Source: an uncultured Prevotella sp.
GTDB taxonomy: Bacteria; Bacteroidota; Bacteroidia; Bacteroidales; Bacteroidaceae
DNA length: 17,116 nucleotides
Reading direction: 5' to 3'
Assembly: GCA_938018155.1 (NCBI GenBank)
Contig: CALIIG010000049.1
Location: forward strand, 1-17,116
The notes below the pieces were generated by a model. The model was not told the origin of the DNA and did not search any database. It worked only from the letters and a program-made list of their open reading frames with translations. This document shows, piece by piece, positions 1 through 7,787 of this stretch. The position numbers and the translations under genes were made by a program. Each line of letters starts with the position of its first letter. Position 1 is the first letter of the stretch.

Positions 1-178
1 CTATTCCATCTTCCTTTTTCTTGCTTTCGCAGAGGGCAATACCTTTAATAATATAAAGGTCAGCGTAGTTGGGAACTACCTGCATGTCCGCATTGTAAGT
101 TTGATTTGGATCCTTTATTTTTAAGTTATCAATAGTAAATCTGAGTTGTCTTATTTTAGTTTTAGCACATCTTTCATT
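1..178 (-). pseudogene. Broken partial copy of the neighbouring protease-like/TPR gene (3' part)
   Basis: Read on the minus strand, this stretch encodes a protein segment that matches the C-terminal TPR part of the intact gene at 722-2398. It begins with residues resembling that protein's CETKIRQ segment (here AKTKIRQ), skips much of the intervening TPR sequence, and rejoins at the shared segment YADLYIIKGIALCESKKK. Bases 1-55 are identical to 793-847, while the rest is clearly diverged. There is no start codon at its head, and the frame is closed by TAA at 179-181. The copy runs off the left edge of the window before its expected end. It lies in the same frame as the small gene at 209-427, separated from it by that gene's TAG and the TAA. 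I read it as the remnant of a tandem duplication, probably not expressed as a functional protein. Confidence 0.75.
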
Positions 179-208
179 TTATTTACTGTTTCCTTGGAAA
201 GACAGATG

Positions 209-427
209 CTAAGAATTAATCTTGTTGTACATTCTCCATAAGCCATTGCACATCGCAAGTACGACAAGTGTTCCCAATGTTTTTAGGGAATTGTCCAGCC
301 AATCGAAGCCTCCACCCCTGAGGAAATCAAAGAGTGAAAAGCACAAAAATAAAACAATGACATAAATGGTATAGTAGAATATTATTTTTGTCTTTTTCTG
401 TTTGTTATTTTGTAATTCTGTTTTCAT
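209..427 (-). CDS. Small hypothetical membrane protein, two predicted helices
   Basis: This 72-residue protein has a lysine- and glutamine-rich N-terminus (about residues 1-14), a hydrophobic helix at about 15-35, a short glycine/aspartate-rich loop (RGGGFDWLDN), and a second hydrophobic helix at about 48-65 ending in a basic tail. This pattern suggests a small inner-membrane protein with two transmembrane segments. I recognise no named family. It looks like short membrane proteins common in Bacteroidota, which is an impression and not a match. It sits alone between the intact TPR gene and its broken copy, so it may have arrived with, or been caught in, that duplication. No clear promoter is visible. 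The reading frame and hydrophobic pattern favour a real gene, but it could be spurious. Confidence 0.6.
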   Translation of the reverse strand: MKTELQNNKQKKTKIIFYYTIYVIVLFLCFSLFDFLRGGGFDWLDNSLKTLGTLVVLAMCNGLWRMYNKINS

Positions 428-615
428 TTAAAGAATACTAGATGAAGTCTTTTATAAATTGTTTACACAACTTGACATACCCAACATGGCTCTACTTACA
501 AAAAATAAAATAATGGCTCTTTCATAAGTTTAAAATAATCAGCATGTCTTCTTTGGTGCAAGTTAATAATCCTTTTTAGTGGGACGAGAAGAAGAAAATT
601 AAAAGAAAGAAACAT

Positions 616-672
616 ATTCTATTTCACGATATGTTCACGCTTAACAAGAATAAGCAACATATTTAATAGAAT
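616..672 (-). terminator. Long bulged hairpin downstream of the protease-like/TPR gene
   Basis: Three nested inverted repeats stack into one stem of about 20 pairs with small internal loops: ATTCTATT (616-623) with AATAGAAT (665-672), ATATGTT (629-635) with AACATAT (656-662), and GCTTA (639-643) with TAAGC (651-655), closed by a 7-base loop. On the minus strand it starts 49 bases past the stop at 722 and is followed by a pyrimidine-rich run. A transcription terminator or 3' stabilising structure for the dnaN operon is the simplest reading. It lacks a perfect GC-rich stem and U-tract, so the function is inferred. Nothing else is recognisable in the 294-base gap 428-721. Confidence 0.55.
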
Positions 673-721
673 GGTATTATTAAAGAAATATTGATGTTTC
701 TTGATATTCATCCTATCTCAT

Positions 722-2398
722 TTACTTTGAATATTTTTTGATAAGGCCTTCAGCGCGAGGGTCGTTAAGCTCTTGTGCTTTCTGTAATGTGGCTATTCCA
801 TCTTCCTTTTTCTTGCTTTCGCAGAGGGCAATACCTTTAATAATATAGAGGTCGGCATAGCCCGGGGCCATCTGTAAGGCCGCATCACAGGTCTTTATTG
901 CGTCATCAATCTGGTTGACGCGCAGCTGAAGACTCGCCATTTCAGCATAATAGGTCGGCTCCGTACGGTTAAGGACGATAGCGTGTGCAATGTCGTTGAG
1001 TGCCAGTTTGTATTGCCTTATCTTCGTTTCGCATTGATATTTGATGTAATAGAACTCGTCACTTCCATTGTTATTTACCAGTGAATCGTAGGCCTGATAA
1101 TCATAGAAGGCCTTGCGGTATTCCTTATTTGCATCGTACATACGCCCACGAGCCAGAACATACGGGGCAGAAGGCATTCCGCTTTGCACGCTTACAGCCT
1201 TATCCATGAGCTGCATAATATCAGCATGGGGTGCCTTAAGCTGCATCTTGCATTGTGCAGCTTCGTAATAAACTTCTCCATTTTTACCCAGGTCGGTGGC
1301 CTGTAATGCGGTAAACATGTCCAATGCTTTTTGATAATTGCCTTGTGCATAAATGATTTGTGCCTGCTGATGCTTGTACATGGGCAGTGGATTAATCTTC
1401 TCTGCCTGCTCCGAAAGTTCGAGAGCTTTGTTAAGATTCCATTTCGTATAGGCCGAGTCGAGCTTGTAGACAGAGGCCTGATAAACCATTGCCGCGTAGT
1501 TACTGTAAGCCACATCTTTCTTAGTAGCATGCTTTACTTCCTGTTGAAGCATTTCGTCTGCTTTGTTTAACTGTCCATTTTTAAGAAATAAGGTGGCGCG
1601 AGCATTATATCCTTCAGTTGATGTAGGGAAATAATTAAGAAAATCTTGCAGGTAGTTTTCGTACCTTATACTATCATTTTGTCGCTCGGCTATCATGAGC
1701 ATGATGGTTGCCTGTTCTTCATTTTGTGGCAAGGCAGTACGTATTCCTGTTGAATGCAGCGTGGGATCGTTGATGGATAAGCCGTTTAGCTTAAAGGTTT
1801 TACATAACCGGGCATCGGCCGAAAAAGCCTCACCACCAGCCTCAGGCCGTTGCATAATACCAAGTAACTGCCCCGATTCGTTAACGATAGGACAACCAAG
1901 CATTGACGCCGACACATCAACATCGTTGAAAACATAATAGTTATTTGTGGTCATAAACTTTTCAACACGCACTGGCGACAGCTTTTTAATATCGGCTTTC
2001 TTTAAGTCATATCCAACCGAATAAATGTTTTGTGCTGCAGCATCTGTACTTATGAGCTGCAGAGATGGAGCATTTTGTATGCCTTTTACACGGAATTGAC
2101 AAATATCGTAAAGCTCCGATGCTCCCAGCATAGCATCTACATCATACTGCTTTCCTTTGGCATCGATAATCACGGCGCGCCTGGCACCCACAAAAGGATG
2201 CCACATAGCAATGGCCTCTCCGTTGTTACCACAGAACACTCCGTGTGTAGTGGCGTGGATAGAACCATCATCATTGAATGTCGTAAGGGCGAAAACGCTT
2301 TGTGCTACTTTCTTTATCTGTGGTGATTGTGCTGCTACTTTTTGGGTGCTTATGATGAAAGCCAGTAGCAATATAGGAATAAAGATTAGTTTTTTCAT
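722..2398 (-). CDS. Secreted protein with degenerate trypsin-like protease domain and TPR repeats
   Basis: The 558-residue protein begins MKKLIFIPILLLAF and has a signal peptide ending near VAAQ (residue 24), so it is probably periplasmic or outer-membrane associated. Residues about 28-190 follow the HtrA/trypsin-like layout: the histidine region WHPFVGA (H67), the aspartate region ELYDICQ (D98) and the nucleophile region SMLGCPIVN (165-173). In the last, the usual GNSGGP becomes SMLGCP, placing leucine 167 where the catalytic serine belongs, so it is probably not an active serine protease. Residues about 230-555 are helical TPR units, the last being AIKTCDAALQMAPGYADLYIIKGIAL. TPR domains usually bind proteins. 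An in-frame ATG 126 bases upstream, inside recN, adds 42 residues without secretion character, so I chose the ATG that starts the signal peptide. It follows recN by 52 bases, last in the operon. Confidence 0.85.
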   Translation of the reverse strand: MKKLIFIPILLLAFIISTQKVAAQSPQIKKVAQSVFALTTFNDDGSIHATTHGVFCGNNGEAIAMWHPFVGARRAVIIDAKGKQYDVDAMLGASELYDICQFRVKGIQNAPSLQLISTDAAAQNIYSVGYDLKKADIKKLSPVRVEKFMTTNNYYVFNDVDVSASMLGCPIVNESGQLLGIMQRPEAGGEAFSADARLCKTFKLNGLSINDPTLHSTGIRTALPQNEEQATIMLMIAERQNDSIRYENYLQDFLNYFPTSTEGYNARATLFLKNGQLNKADEMLQQEVKHATKKDVAYSNYAAMVYQASVYKLDSAYTKWNLNKALELSEQAEKINPLPMYKHQQAQIIYAQGNYQKALDMFTALQATDLGKNGEVYYEAAQCKMQLKAPHADIMQLMDKAVSVQSGMPSAPYVLARGRMYDANKEYRKAFYDYQAYDSLVNNNGSDEFYYIKYQCETKIRQYKLALNDIAHAIVLNRTEPTYYAEMASLQLRVNQIDDAIKTCDAALQMAPGYADLYIIKGIALCESKKKEDGIATLQKAQELNDPRAEGLIKKYSK

Positions 2399-2450
2399 TT
2401 CTAAATGGTATTTGTTTATGGTTTGTTCCTTTTGTTTTAAAGGTAATAGT

Positions 2451-4124
2451 CTATGCTTTTGCTGCCGGGTTTTTGAGCAACGTTTTGGCGTTTGCAATAG
2501 CGGCATCAGAAATATTGCTTCCACTTAACATCTGTGCTATTTCTTCTACACGCTCTTGTGGGGTAAGCATTTGCATGTGGCTGACGGTTCCTTGTGGCGT
2601 TTCTTCTTTACTTACTTTATAGTGGGTTGTTCCCATGGCAGCAATTTGTGGCAGGTGGGTAATAGATATTACCTGACGATTGTTGTCGCCCATCTCTTTC
2701 ATAATCTGTGCCATCTTCTCGGCTACACGTCCACTTACACCCGTGTCTATTTCGTCAAATATGATAGTTGGCAGTTTTACGGCACCGCTAATCATGGCCT
2801 TTAGCGATAGCATTACACGCGATATTTCACCTCCTGAAGCTACTTGTGCTATAGGCTGCAGAGGGGTACTGGTGTTTGCGCTGAACAGAAACGCTATCTT
2901 ATCAATGCCTGAAGGCGAGCAATCGCGCTCGTTAAACTGAATAGAAAACCGTATATTGGGAATGCCTAATGGCACTAAGCGTTGCTTCAGTCCGTCTTCT
3001 ACTTTCCTGGCTGCTTTCTTACGAACGTCACTTAACTTTCGTGCAAGTGTCATCGTGGCGTCGAATTTCTCTTGCATTTCTTGCTTAAGCTGCTCCAATT
3101 GCTCATCTCCTCCATCAATGTTTTCAAGGTCATGTTGTATACGTTCAAACTCGTTTATCAACTCGTTTACCGACGAAACATGATACTTATGCTCAAGAGC
3201 GTAAATTAAATCAAGGCGCGAGTTTACTTCATCAAGCTGTCGCGGGTCAAAGTCTACATTTTCGAGCTTGCGCTCTATCTCCACGGAAATATCCTTTAAA
3301 TCAATGTATGCAGAGGCAAGACGGTCGTCAACATCTTTAATTTCCGGGAAAACCTCAGCAATATTGTGCAATCGGTCTGACGCAGTTTTGGCTTGTTCAA
3401 CGCATCCTGTGCTTTCAGACGACAGGGCAGAAGAGGCTTCAAACAGTGCACTCTTAATATCTTCGGCATGACTTAATGTTTGCAACTGCTGCTCTAATTC
3501 CTCATCTTCACCTGCAACAAGCCTGGCATTATCAAGCTCTGAGAATTGAAAGCGAAGGAAATCCTCGTTTTCTTTACTCTTCTTACAAGCCTCCTGAAAA
3601 TCGTTATAGCGTTTGGTTGCAATATTGTATTCGTTGTATGCTTGCAAATATTTTGTGCGAAGAGCCGAACAGTCAGCTATGGTGTCGATTACGTTTAGTT
3701 GGAAATCTTCTTTTTGCAGCAGCAAATTTTGGTGCTGACTGTGAATATCGATCAGCTGTTCACCCAAGTCACGAATGGTGTTTAGGGGCACCGGCGTATC
3801 GTTTACAAATGCCCGGCTCTTACCGTTTGCATTTACTTCACGTCTTATAATACAGTCGTTGGCATCATAGTCAATGCCTTCTTGCTCAAAGAAATCCCCT
3901 AAACCGTAGTGCGAGAGGTCGAAATGGGCTTCAACAACACATTTGGAGTTACCGTTTTTTATTTGTTTCGAATCAGCTCTCGCGCCTAATAATAGATGCA
4001 ATGCTCCAAGAATAATGCTCTTTCCGGCACCTGTTTCGCCTGTAATTACGGAGAAACCAGGTCGAAATGCCATATCCAACTCATCAATGAGCGTAAAGTT
4101 TTTTATGTAAAGTTGTTTAAGCAT
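2451..4124 (-). CDS. recN: DNA repair ATPase RecN
   Basis: RecN is an SMC-like ATPase that acts in recombinational repair of double-strand breaks. The 557-residue length fits the family. The N-terminal half-ATPase carries Walker A GETGAGKS (29-36) within the RecN-typical opening LYIKNFTLIDELDMAF. A long coiled-coil-prone middle, rich in Glu, Lys and Leu, spans about 155-385. The C-terminal half has the ABC signature ASGGEISR (429-436), Walker B TIIFDEIDTG (453-462) and the switch region ITHLPQIA (488-495). All ATPase motifs are intact. It is preceded by the DUF4835 gene with only 7 bases between, indicating co-transcription from the dnaN promoter. Placement downstream of the clamp and a proofreading-type exonuclease fits a genome-maintenance operon. 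Confidence 0.97.
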   Translation of the reverse strand: MLKQLYIKNFTLIDELDMAFRPGFSVITGETGAGKSIILGALHLLLGARADSKQIKNGNSKCVVEAHFDLSHYGLGDFFEQEGIDYDANDCIIRREVNANGKSRAFVNDTPVPLNTIRDLGEQLIDIHSQHQNLLLQKEDFQLNVIDTIADCSALRTKYLQAYNEYNIATKRYNDFQEACKKSKENEDFLRFQFSELDNARLVAGEDEELEQQLQTLSHAEDIKSALFEASSALSSESTGCVEQAKTASDRLHNIAEVFPEIKDVDDRLASAYIDLKDISVEIERKLENVDFDPRQLDEVNSRLDLIYALEHKYHVSSVNELINEFERIQHDLENIDGGDEQLEQLKQEMQEKFDATMTLARKLSDVRKKAARKVEDGLKQRLVPLGIPNIRFSIQFNERDCSPSGIDKIAFLFSANTSTPLQPIAQVASGGEISRVMLSLKAMISGAVKLPTIIFDEIDTGVSGRVAEKMAQIMKEMGDNNRQVISITHLPQIAAMGTTHYKVSKEETPQGTVSHMQMLTPQERVEEIAQMLSGSNISDAAIANAKTLLKNPAAKA

Positions 4125-4131
4125 GCGTTTG

Positions 4132-5040
4132 TTATTGTTTTATTTTCTCCCAGGCGTTATTTTGTGATGCGTTGATGGAAAACAGAATATCGTACACAGT
4201 TTCTTTCTCTTTCTGTGTGCCTTTGCCTTTGTAGATGTTCGCTAGTTCGTCGCGTTTATAATCGGTCCATATTTGTGGGAGCAGACTTGTAGGACGGTCT
4301 TCGTGACATTTTTTTAAGTCGTTCTCCAATGATGCCGTAATTTCCGTGCGTCCTCGTTCGGCATTTGCTGCCATCTCATCGAGGCCTTTGCGATAATAAT
4401 CGTATTGTAACTGGCGAAAGGGTTGCAAGGCTCCGTCAAGATAATCGTTGATAATGGCAAAACGGTTACGGTTGTTATCGAACGATTTCCACCCTGTAAA
4501 TTGCAGGTTTTGTGCGTTATTCGTCAGATTCATGCAGCGTTGCAGTATGTCGGTTCCACCCATAGGTGAGAAACTGTCAAGGTTCATGCCTATGATTAAA
4601 TAGGCATAATAGGCAAAGAGAGCTGTCAGCTGGTTATTGATTGCTTCCTCATTAAACTTTAATTGGTCGAATTGTGCAAAGCTGAAATTGAAGTCGTTGT
4701 CAACATTATTATACAGCGTGGTGGTATAAGATGAGTCGTAAACGGGCCTGTTGGCTTGTATAAGGGCCTTGCATGTAAAGGTATTCGATGTTTGATCGTA
4801 TTTGGTTACAGTAATGTTGAAATTGCAGTTGATGCGCTCGTTTTTCTGAAACTGCAAGTTAGTCCACTGCCGTTCGTTGACGAATTGGGTTAGTGTTTGT
4901 TCCAAATTTTCAAAAACCGAGACGTCAGTACCTTGTATCTGGTTGTGGTTAATGGTAATTTTGGCATTCAATTCTTGTGCATAAGCATTAAAATTTAAGC
5001 TCCACATCAAAATAAATACGAATAAAACATGTAACCTCAT
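4132..5040 (-). CDS. DUF4835 family secreted protein
   Basis: The 302-residue protein starts with a clear signal peptide, MRLHVLFVFILMW, ending near AYAQ (residue 22), so it is exported. The mature part, beginning ELNAKITINHNQIQGTD and including FENLEQTLTQFVNERQW, is typical of the Bacteroidota-specific DUF4835 family. The family is commonly found next to recN in this phylum. I recall that some annotation resources name it PorD and link it to type IX secretion, but nothing in this sequence demonstrates that role. There is no membrane anchor after the signal peptide and no recognisable catalytic motif. It is spaced 35 bases after the exonuclease gene and 7 bases before recN, inside the dnaN operon. 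Family assignment is fairly secure and function is open. Confidence 0.88.
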   Translation of the reverse strand: MRLHVLFVFILMWSLNFNAYAQELNAKITINHNQIQGTDVSVFENLEQTLTQFVNERQWTNLQFQKNERINCNFNITVTKYDQTSNTFTCKALIQANRPVYDSSYTTTLYNNVDNDFNFSFAQFDQLKFNEEAINNQLTALFAYYAYLIIGMNLDSFSPMGGTDILQRCMNLTNNAQNLQFTGWKSFDNNRNRFAIINDYLDGALQPFRQLQYDYYRKGLDEMAANAERGRTEITASLENDLKKCHEDRPTSLLPQIWTDYKRDELANIYKGKGTQKEKETVYDILFSINASQNNAWEKIKQ

Positions 5041-5075
5041 ACGCGTGTCGGTCTTTAAAATTCAACCTTATTGTA

Positions 5076-5948
5076 TCAACTGTTCATATTCAACTTTGCT
5101 TCTCTAAGACGTATTCGGGTAAGCACTTGCTTTGTATTTAAAGTAAAGTCAGATGAAAGCATCCAGCTATAATATCCTGAATCGCGATGCAGCACATCGG
5201 TTACTGCCCATCCTTTGTATTTACCGAAGTTGAAAACCTCCTGCCGGCGTGGTTTCCCCTTGTCGTCAAGCAGCGGCTTTCCGTCTGTACCTTTCATATC
5301 TTGCCAGACAATTCGTCCTGCGAAATCAACATAGTCGTTCAACTTCGACTCCTCATCCAGCACATCCATATCATTGGGCAGGGCCAGTGATTCTTCTTCA
5401 ACGCTATCCGGATTATACTTGTCGAGCTGGCCCTGCAGCACGCGATAGGTGGCTTCTGTGTCCTGATCGGCGCGGTGTGCACGGAAGTCATCTTCCATTT
5501 TATGGCCTGTATAGAACCGATAAGCTGCTGCCAAATTTCGTGGTTCACGCTTGTGAAAGATGGTTTGTGCGTCAATAAGCCTGCAGCGTGAGAAGTCAAA
5601 GTCGATGCCTGCACGGAGAAACTCCTCGGCAAGCATAGGTATATCGAATCGGTTTGAATTAAAACCGGCGAAGTCGCAACCCGTAAATGTCTCAGCCAAA
5701 CTTTTGGCAACCTGTTTAAAGGTAGGTGCATCCTTTACCATTTCATCGGTTATTCCCGTCAGTTCCCGGACGACAACAGGGATGGGTTTCTCCGGATTGA
5801 TGAAGATACTTTTGCGTTGTTCTTCTCCCTCTGCATCGTCAGGGCTTACCTTTATATACGATATTTGAATAATTTTGTCGTTGACTAAATCAAGACCGGT
5901 CGTCTCCAAATCGAAGACGACCAGCGGTTTTGTAAGTTGAAGTCGCAT
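5076..5948 (-). CDS. DnaQ-like 3'-5' exonuclease with ExoX-like C-terminal domain
   Basis: This 290-residue DEDDh-family exonuclease probably acts on single-stranded 3' ends in repair or proofreading. Motif ExoI is VVFDLETTG with D13 and E15. ExoII is the segment GFNSNRFDIPML with D102. ExoIII is AHRADQD with H158 and D163. All four metal ligands and the general-base histidine are therefore present. After a linker (about 180-235), a C-terminal module, FNFGKYKGWAVTDVL followed by GYYSWML (about 239-264), resembles the small domain at the end of ExoX-like exonucleases. The gene starts 11 bases after the dnaN stop, so the two are surely co-transcribed. That suggests, without proving, cooperation with the clamp or the polymerase. 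It is not the epsilon subunit by sequence alone, so I give no gene symbol. Confidence 0.92.
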   Translation of the reverse strand: MRLQLTKPLVVFDLETTGLDLVNDKIIQISYIKVSPDDAEGEEQRKSIFINPEKPIPVVVRELTGITDEMVKDAPTFKQVAKSLAETFTGCDFAGFNSNRFDIPMLAEEFLRAGIDFDFSRCRLIDAQTIFHKREPRNLAAAYRFYTGHKMEDDFRAHRADQDTEATYRVLQGQLDKYNPDSVEEESLALPNDMDVLDEESKLNDYVDFAGRIVWQDMKGTDGKPLLDDKGKPRRQEVFNFGKYKGWAVTDVLHRDSGYYSWMLSSDFTLNTKQVLTRIRLREAKLNMNS

Positions 5949-5959
5949 GTAATTACGGT

Positions 5960-7084
5960 TTAATCGTTGAGGAGCAATGGCATAATAAGCATTAGCACGT
6001 CCTCATTTTCAGGCTGTTTGCTGGGTACTACAATACCTGCTCTGCTGGGGTCGCCAAGCTGAATCTTAAGCTCGTCCGTATCAATCGAGTTCAGAATATC
6101 GGTAAAGAAGTCGCCGCGGAAGCCTATTTGTAAAGGCGAACCCGTATATTCGCATACCAGACTTTCCTTTGCACGTGTTGCGAAGTCGATGTCTTCAGAC
6201 GACAATTCGAGCATACCCGTTTCCAAACGGAACCGGATAAGCTGACTGCTCATGCTGGCAAAGGGCAGGATGCGGCGAATAGCACTCAGCAAAGACTTAC
6301 GGTCAATGGTAAGCTCGTTGGGGTTATCGTTGGGTATTGCTGCATTGTAGTTGGGATAATTACCCTCAATAAGGCGGCACGACAGTTTGCCTTCGGCAAA
6401 TTGAATTTCGGCTGAACTCGAATTAAACTTAATGACAACGTCTCCGCTGTCTTTATCAAGGACGTTCCTTAACAGCATTGCAGGCTTCTTGGGAAGGATG
6501 AATGCGGCCGGGGTTTCGCTCTTAATGGAATAGTCGCGACAACGTACAAGTTTATGGCCGTCGCTGGCAACAAAGGCCAGACAGTCGGTAGTGAGGTCGA
6601 AATAAATACCATTCATTACGGGTCTTATTTCGTTATTGTCGGTAGCGAACAGCGTACGATTAATGTTATTGTTCAGTGCGGCAGCATCGATGGTGATAGC
6701 GTGAACGTCGTTTTGTATCGGAGCCGTCTGGGGATACTCGTCTGCATTCTGTGCCGTAAACTGGTATTGACCGTTCTGATAGCCCACAGTTACCTCGTAA
6801 GTACTCATGTTTACTTCGAACGTCAGAGGCTGTTCGGGCAGCTCTTTCACAGCATCGAGCACGGTATGGCTGGGTATTGCAAAGTTGCCGTCGGCATCGA
6901 ACTGGTCGAGCGCAAGGCTTGTCTGCATTACATTTTCGCTGTCTGAAGCGGTAATTGTGAGCTGACCGTTATGCACCTGAAACAGAAAGCTCTCAAGAAT
7001 AGGAAGCGAATTTTTACTGTTAATAACTTTAGCAAGTGTCTGTAAGCGGCTACTTAGAGCATTGCTTGATAAGGTAAATTTCAT
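5960..7084 (-). CDS. dnaN: DNA polymerase III beta subunit (sliding clamp)
   Basis: The 374-residue protein has the length and pattern of the bacterial beta clamp, three repeated domains that dimerise into a ring tethering polymerase to DNA. The opening, MKFTLSSNALSSRLQTLAKVINSKN followed by LPILESFLF, is the conserved first strand-helix unit. The middle holds the typical VASDGHKLVRC segment and LIEGNYPNYNAAIP. The end, DVLMLIMPLLLND, is the Bacteroidota form of the usual clamp C-terminus. It is the first gene of a five-gene minus-strand operon and has a convincing promoter candidate 38-70 bases upstream. I see nothing unusual in the protein. It is not next to dnaA here. Confidence 0.97.
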   Translation of the reverse strand: MKFTLSSNALSSRLQTLAKVINSKNSLPILESFLFQVHNGQLTITASDSENVMQTSLALDQFDADGNFAIPSHTVLDAVKELPEQPLTFEVNMSTYEVTVGYQNGQYQFTAQNADEYPQTAPIQNDVHAITIDAAALNNNINRTLFATDNNEIRPVMNGIYFDLTTDCLAFVASDGHKLVRCRDYSIKSETPAAFILPKKPAMLLRNVLDKDSGDVVIKFNSSSAEIQFAEGKLSCRLIEGNYPNYNAAIPNDNPNELTIDRKSLLSAIRRILPFASMSSQLIRFRLETGMLELSSEDIDFATRAKESLVCEYTGSPLQIGFRGDFFTDILNSIDTDELKIQLGDPSRAGIVVPSKQPENEDVLMLIMPLLLND

Positions 7085-7122
7085 GAATATTCTTATTTTG
7101 TTTTACTTCTGTCATTACATCA

Positions 7123-7154
7123 CAAAGTTAATAATAAATTAGGAGAAACTGAAA
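7123..7154 (-). promoter_or_regulatory. Candidate Bacteroidota-type promoter for dnaN operon
   Basis: On the minus strand, TAACTTTG (7123-7130) matches the Bacteroidota -7 consensus TAnnTTTG exactly. TTTC (7151-7154), one base from the TTTG -33 element, lies 20 bases upstream, which is the expected spacing. It would start transcription about 45 bases before the dnaN ATG. Inferred from sequence only. Confidence 0.6.
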
Positions 7155-7201
7155 ATGGAATTGTTATTTTTCGTTTTTTTTGATTTTTATAGAGCGTTTA
7201 C

Positions 7202-7232
7202 TTGTTATTTATTGATAAATTGCTTACTTTCG
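7202..7232 (+). promoter_or_regulatory. Candidate promoter for the DUF3127 gene
   Basis: TTG (7202-7204) and TACTTTCG (7225-7232) are separated by 20 bases and resemble the Bacteroidota -33 and -7 elements, the latter with one mismatch to TAnnTTTG. The ATG follows about 40 bases later. The divergent dnaN promoter lies about 50 bases away, so the two could influence each other. Confidence 0.5.
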
Positions 7233-7271
7233 CAACCTATATATTAAGTAAACATTACTAAAAACAAAGCT

Positions 7272-7703
7272 ATGGCATTACAAGGTATAGAAGTAGAAGG
7301 TATCATTATCAAAGAATACCCGGCCAAAGAAGGCGTATCAAGCCGGACGGGTAACGCGTGGAAGTCGCAGGAATACGTCATACAGACGAAAGACCAGTAC
7401 CCAAGGGCGTGTCTTTTCCGCGTGTTTGGTGCCGACAAAATTGAGCAGTTCAACATTCATCAGGGCGATGCTGTTCACGTTTGGCTGGATATTAATGCCC
7501 GCGCATGGCAAGATAAGTACTTTAACGACATCAGTGCTTTCAGAGTAGATCATATTGATGCCAACAGCCTTAATGCTGGTGTTCAAACCTCAGCACCTGC
7601 TTCTCAGCTCGGCACAGCTCCCGCAGCTCCGGCCAATAATGCGCAGCCCGCAGCCGACCCATTGAGTAATGGTGAGGGGAATGATGACGATTTACCATTC
7701 TAA
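7272..7703 (+). CDS. DUF3127 family, SSB-like OB-fold protein with acidic C-terminal tip
   Basis: The 143-residue protein has an N-terminal domain (about residues 1-98) whose pattern GxIIxxYPAKEGVSSRTGNAWKSQEYVIQT, then FRVFGADKIEQF and a WLDINARAWQDKYFNDISAFRVDHI ending, fits DUF3127, a Bacteroidota family with an SSB-like OB fold. A low-complexity linker rich in Ala, Pro, Gln and Asn (about 105-135) leads to a final DDDLPF. This has the same layout as bacterial SSB, whose acidic tip recruits repair and replication proteins. I infer single-stranded nucleic acid binding and tip-mediated partner recruitment, neither of which is shown. It is not the canonical SSB, whose sequence differs, so I give no symbol. 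It is divergent from dnaN, sharing a 187-base promoter region, and has its own terminator. Its only alternative frames are shadows. Confidence 0.85.
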   Translation: MALQGIEVEGIIIKEYPAKEGVSSRTGNAWKSQEYVIQTKDQYPRACLFRVFGADKIEQFNIHQGDAVHVWLDINARAWQDKYFNDISAFRVDHIDANSLNAGVQTSAPASQLGTAPAAPANNAQPAADPLSNGEGNDDDLPF

Positions 7704-7729
7704 AAGGTTGTAAAGTATATCGAATTGCG

Positions 7730-7772
7730 ATGCGAAAATGCTAAGTTAACGGCGTTTTCGCATTCTTTTTAT
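7730..7772 (+). terminator. Terminator of the DUF3127 gene
   Basis: A perfect 9-base inverted repeat, ATGCGAAAA (7730-7738) and TTTTCGCAT (7755-7763), has a 16-base loop and is followed directly by TCTTTTTAT. It begins 26 bases after the stop codon, as expected for an intrinsic terminator. Confidence 0.7.
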
Positions 7773-7787
7773 ATCGTAACGTTGAGT

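Noticed and set aside
1..2398. Possible mobile element causing the duplication
   Set aside because: No transposase, terminal inverted repeats or target-site duplication is visible around the remnant.
2399..2524. 42-residue N-terminal extension of the protease-like/TPR protein starting inside recN
   Set aside because: The extra residues are basic and polar, overlap the 3' end of recN in another frame, and would bury the clear signal peptide that starts at 2398.
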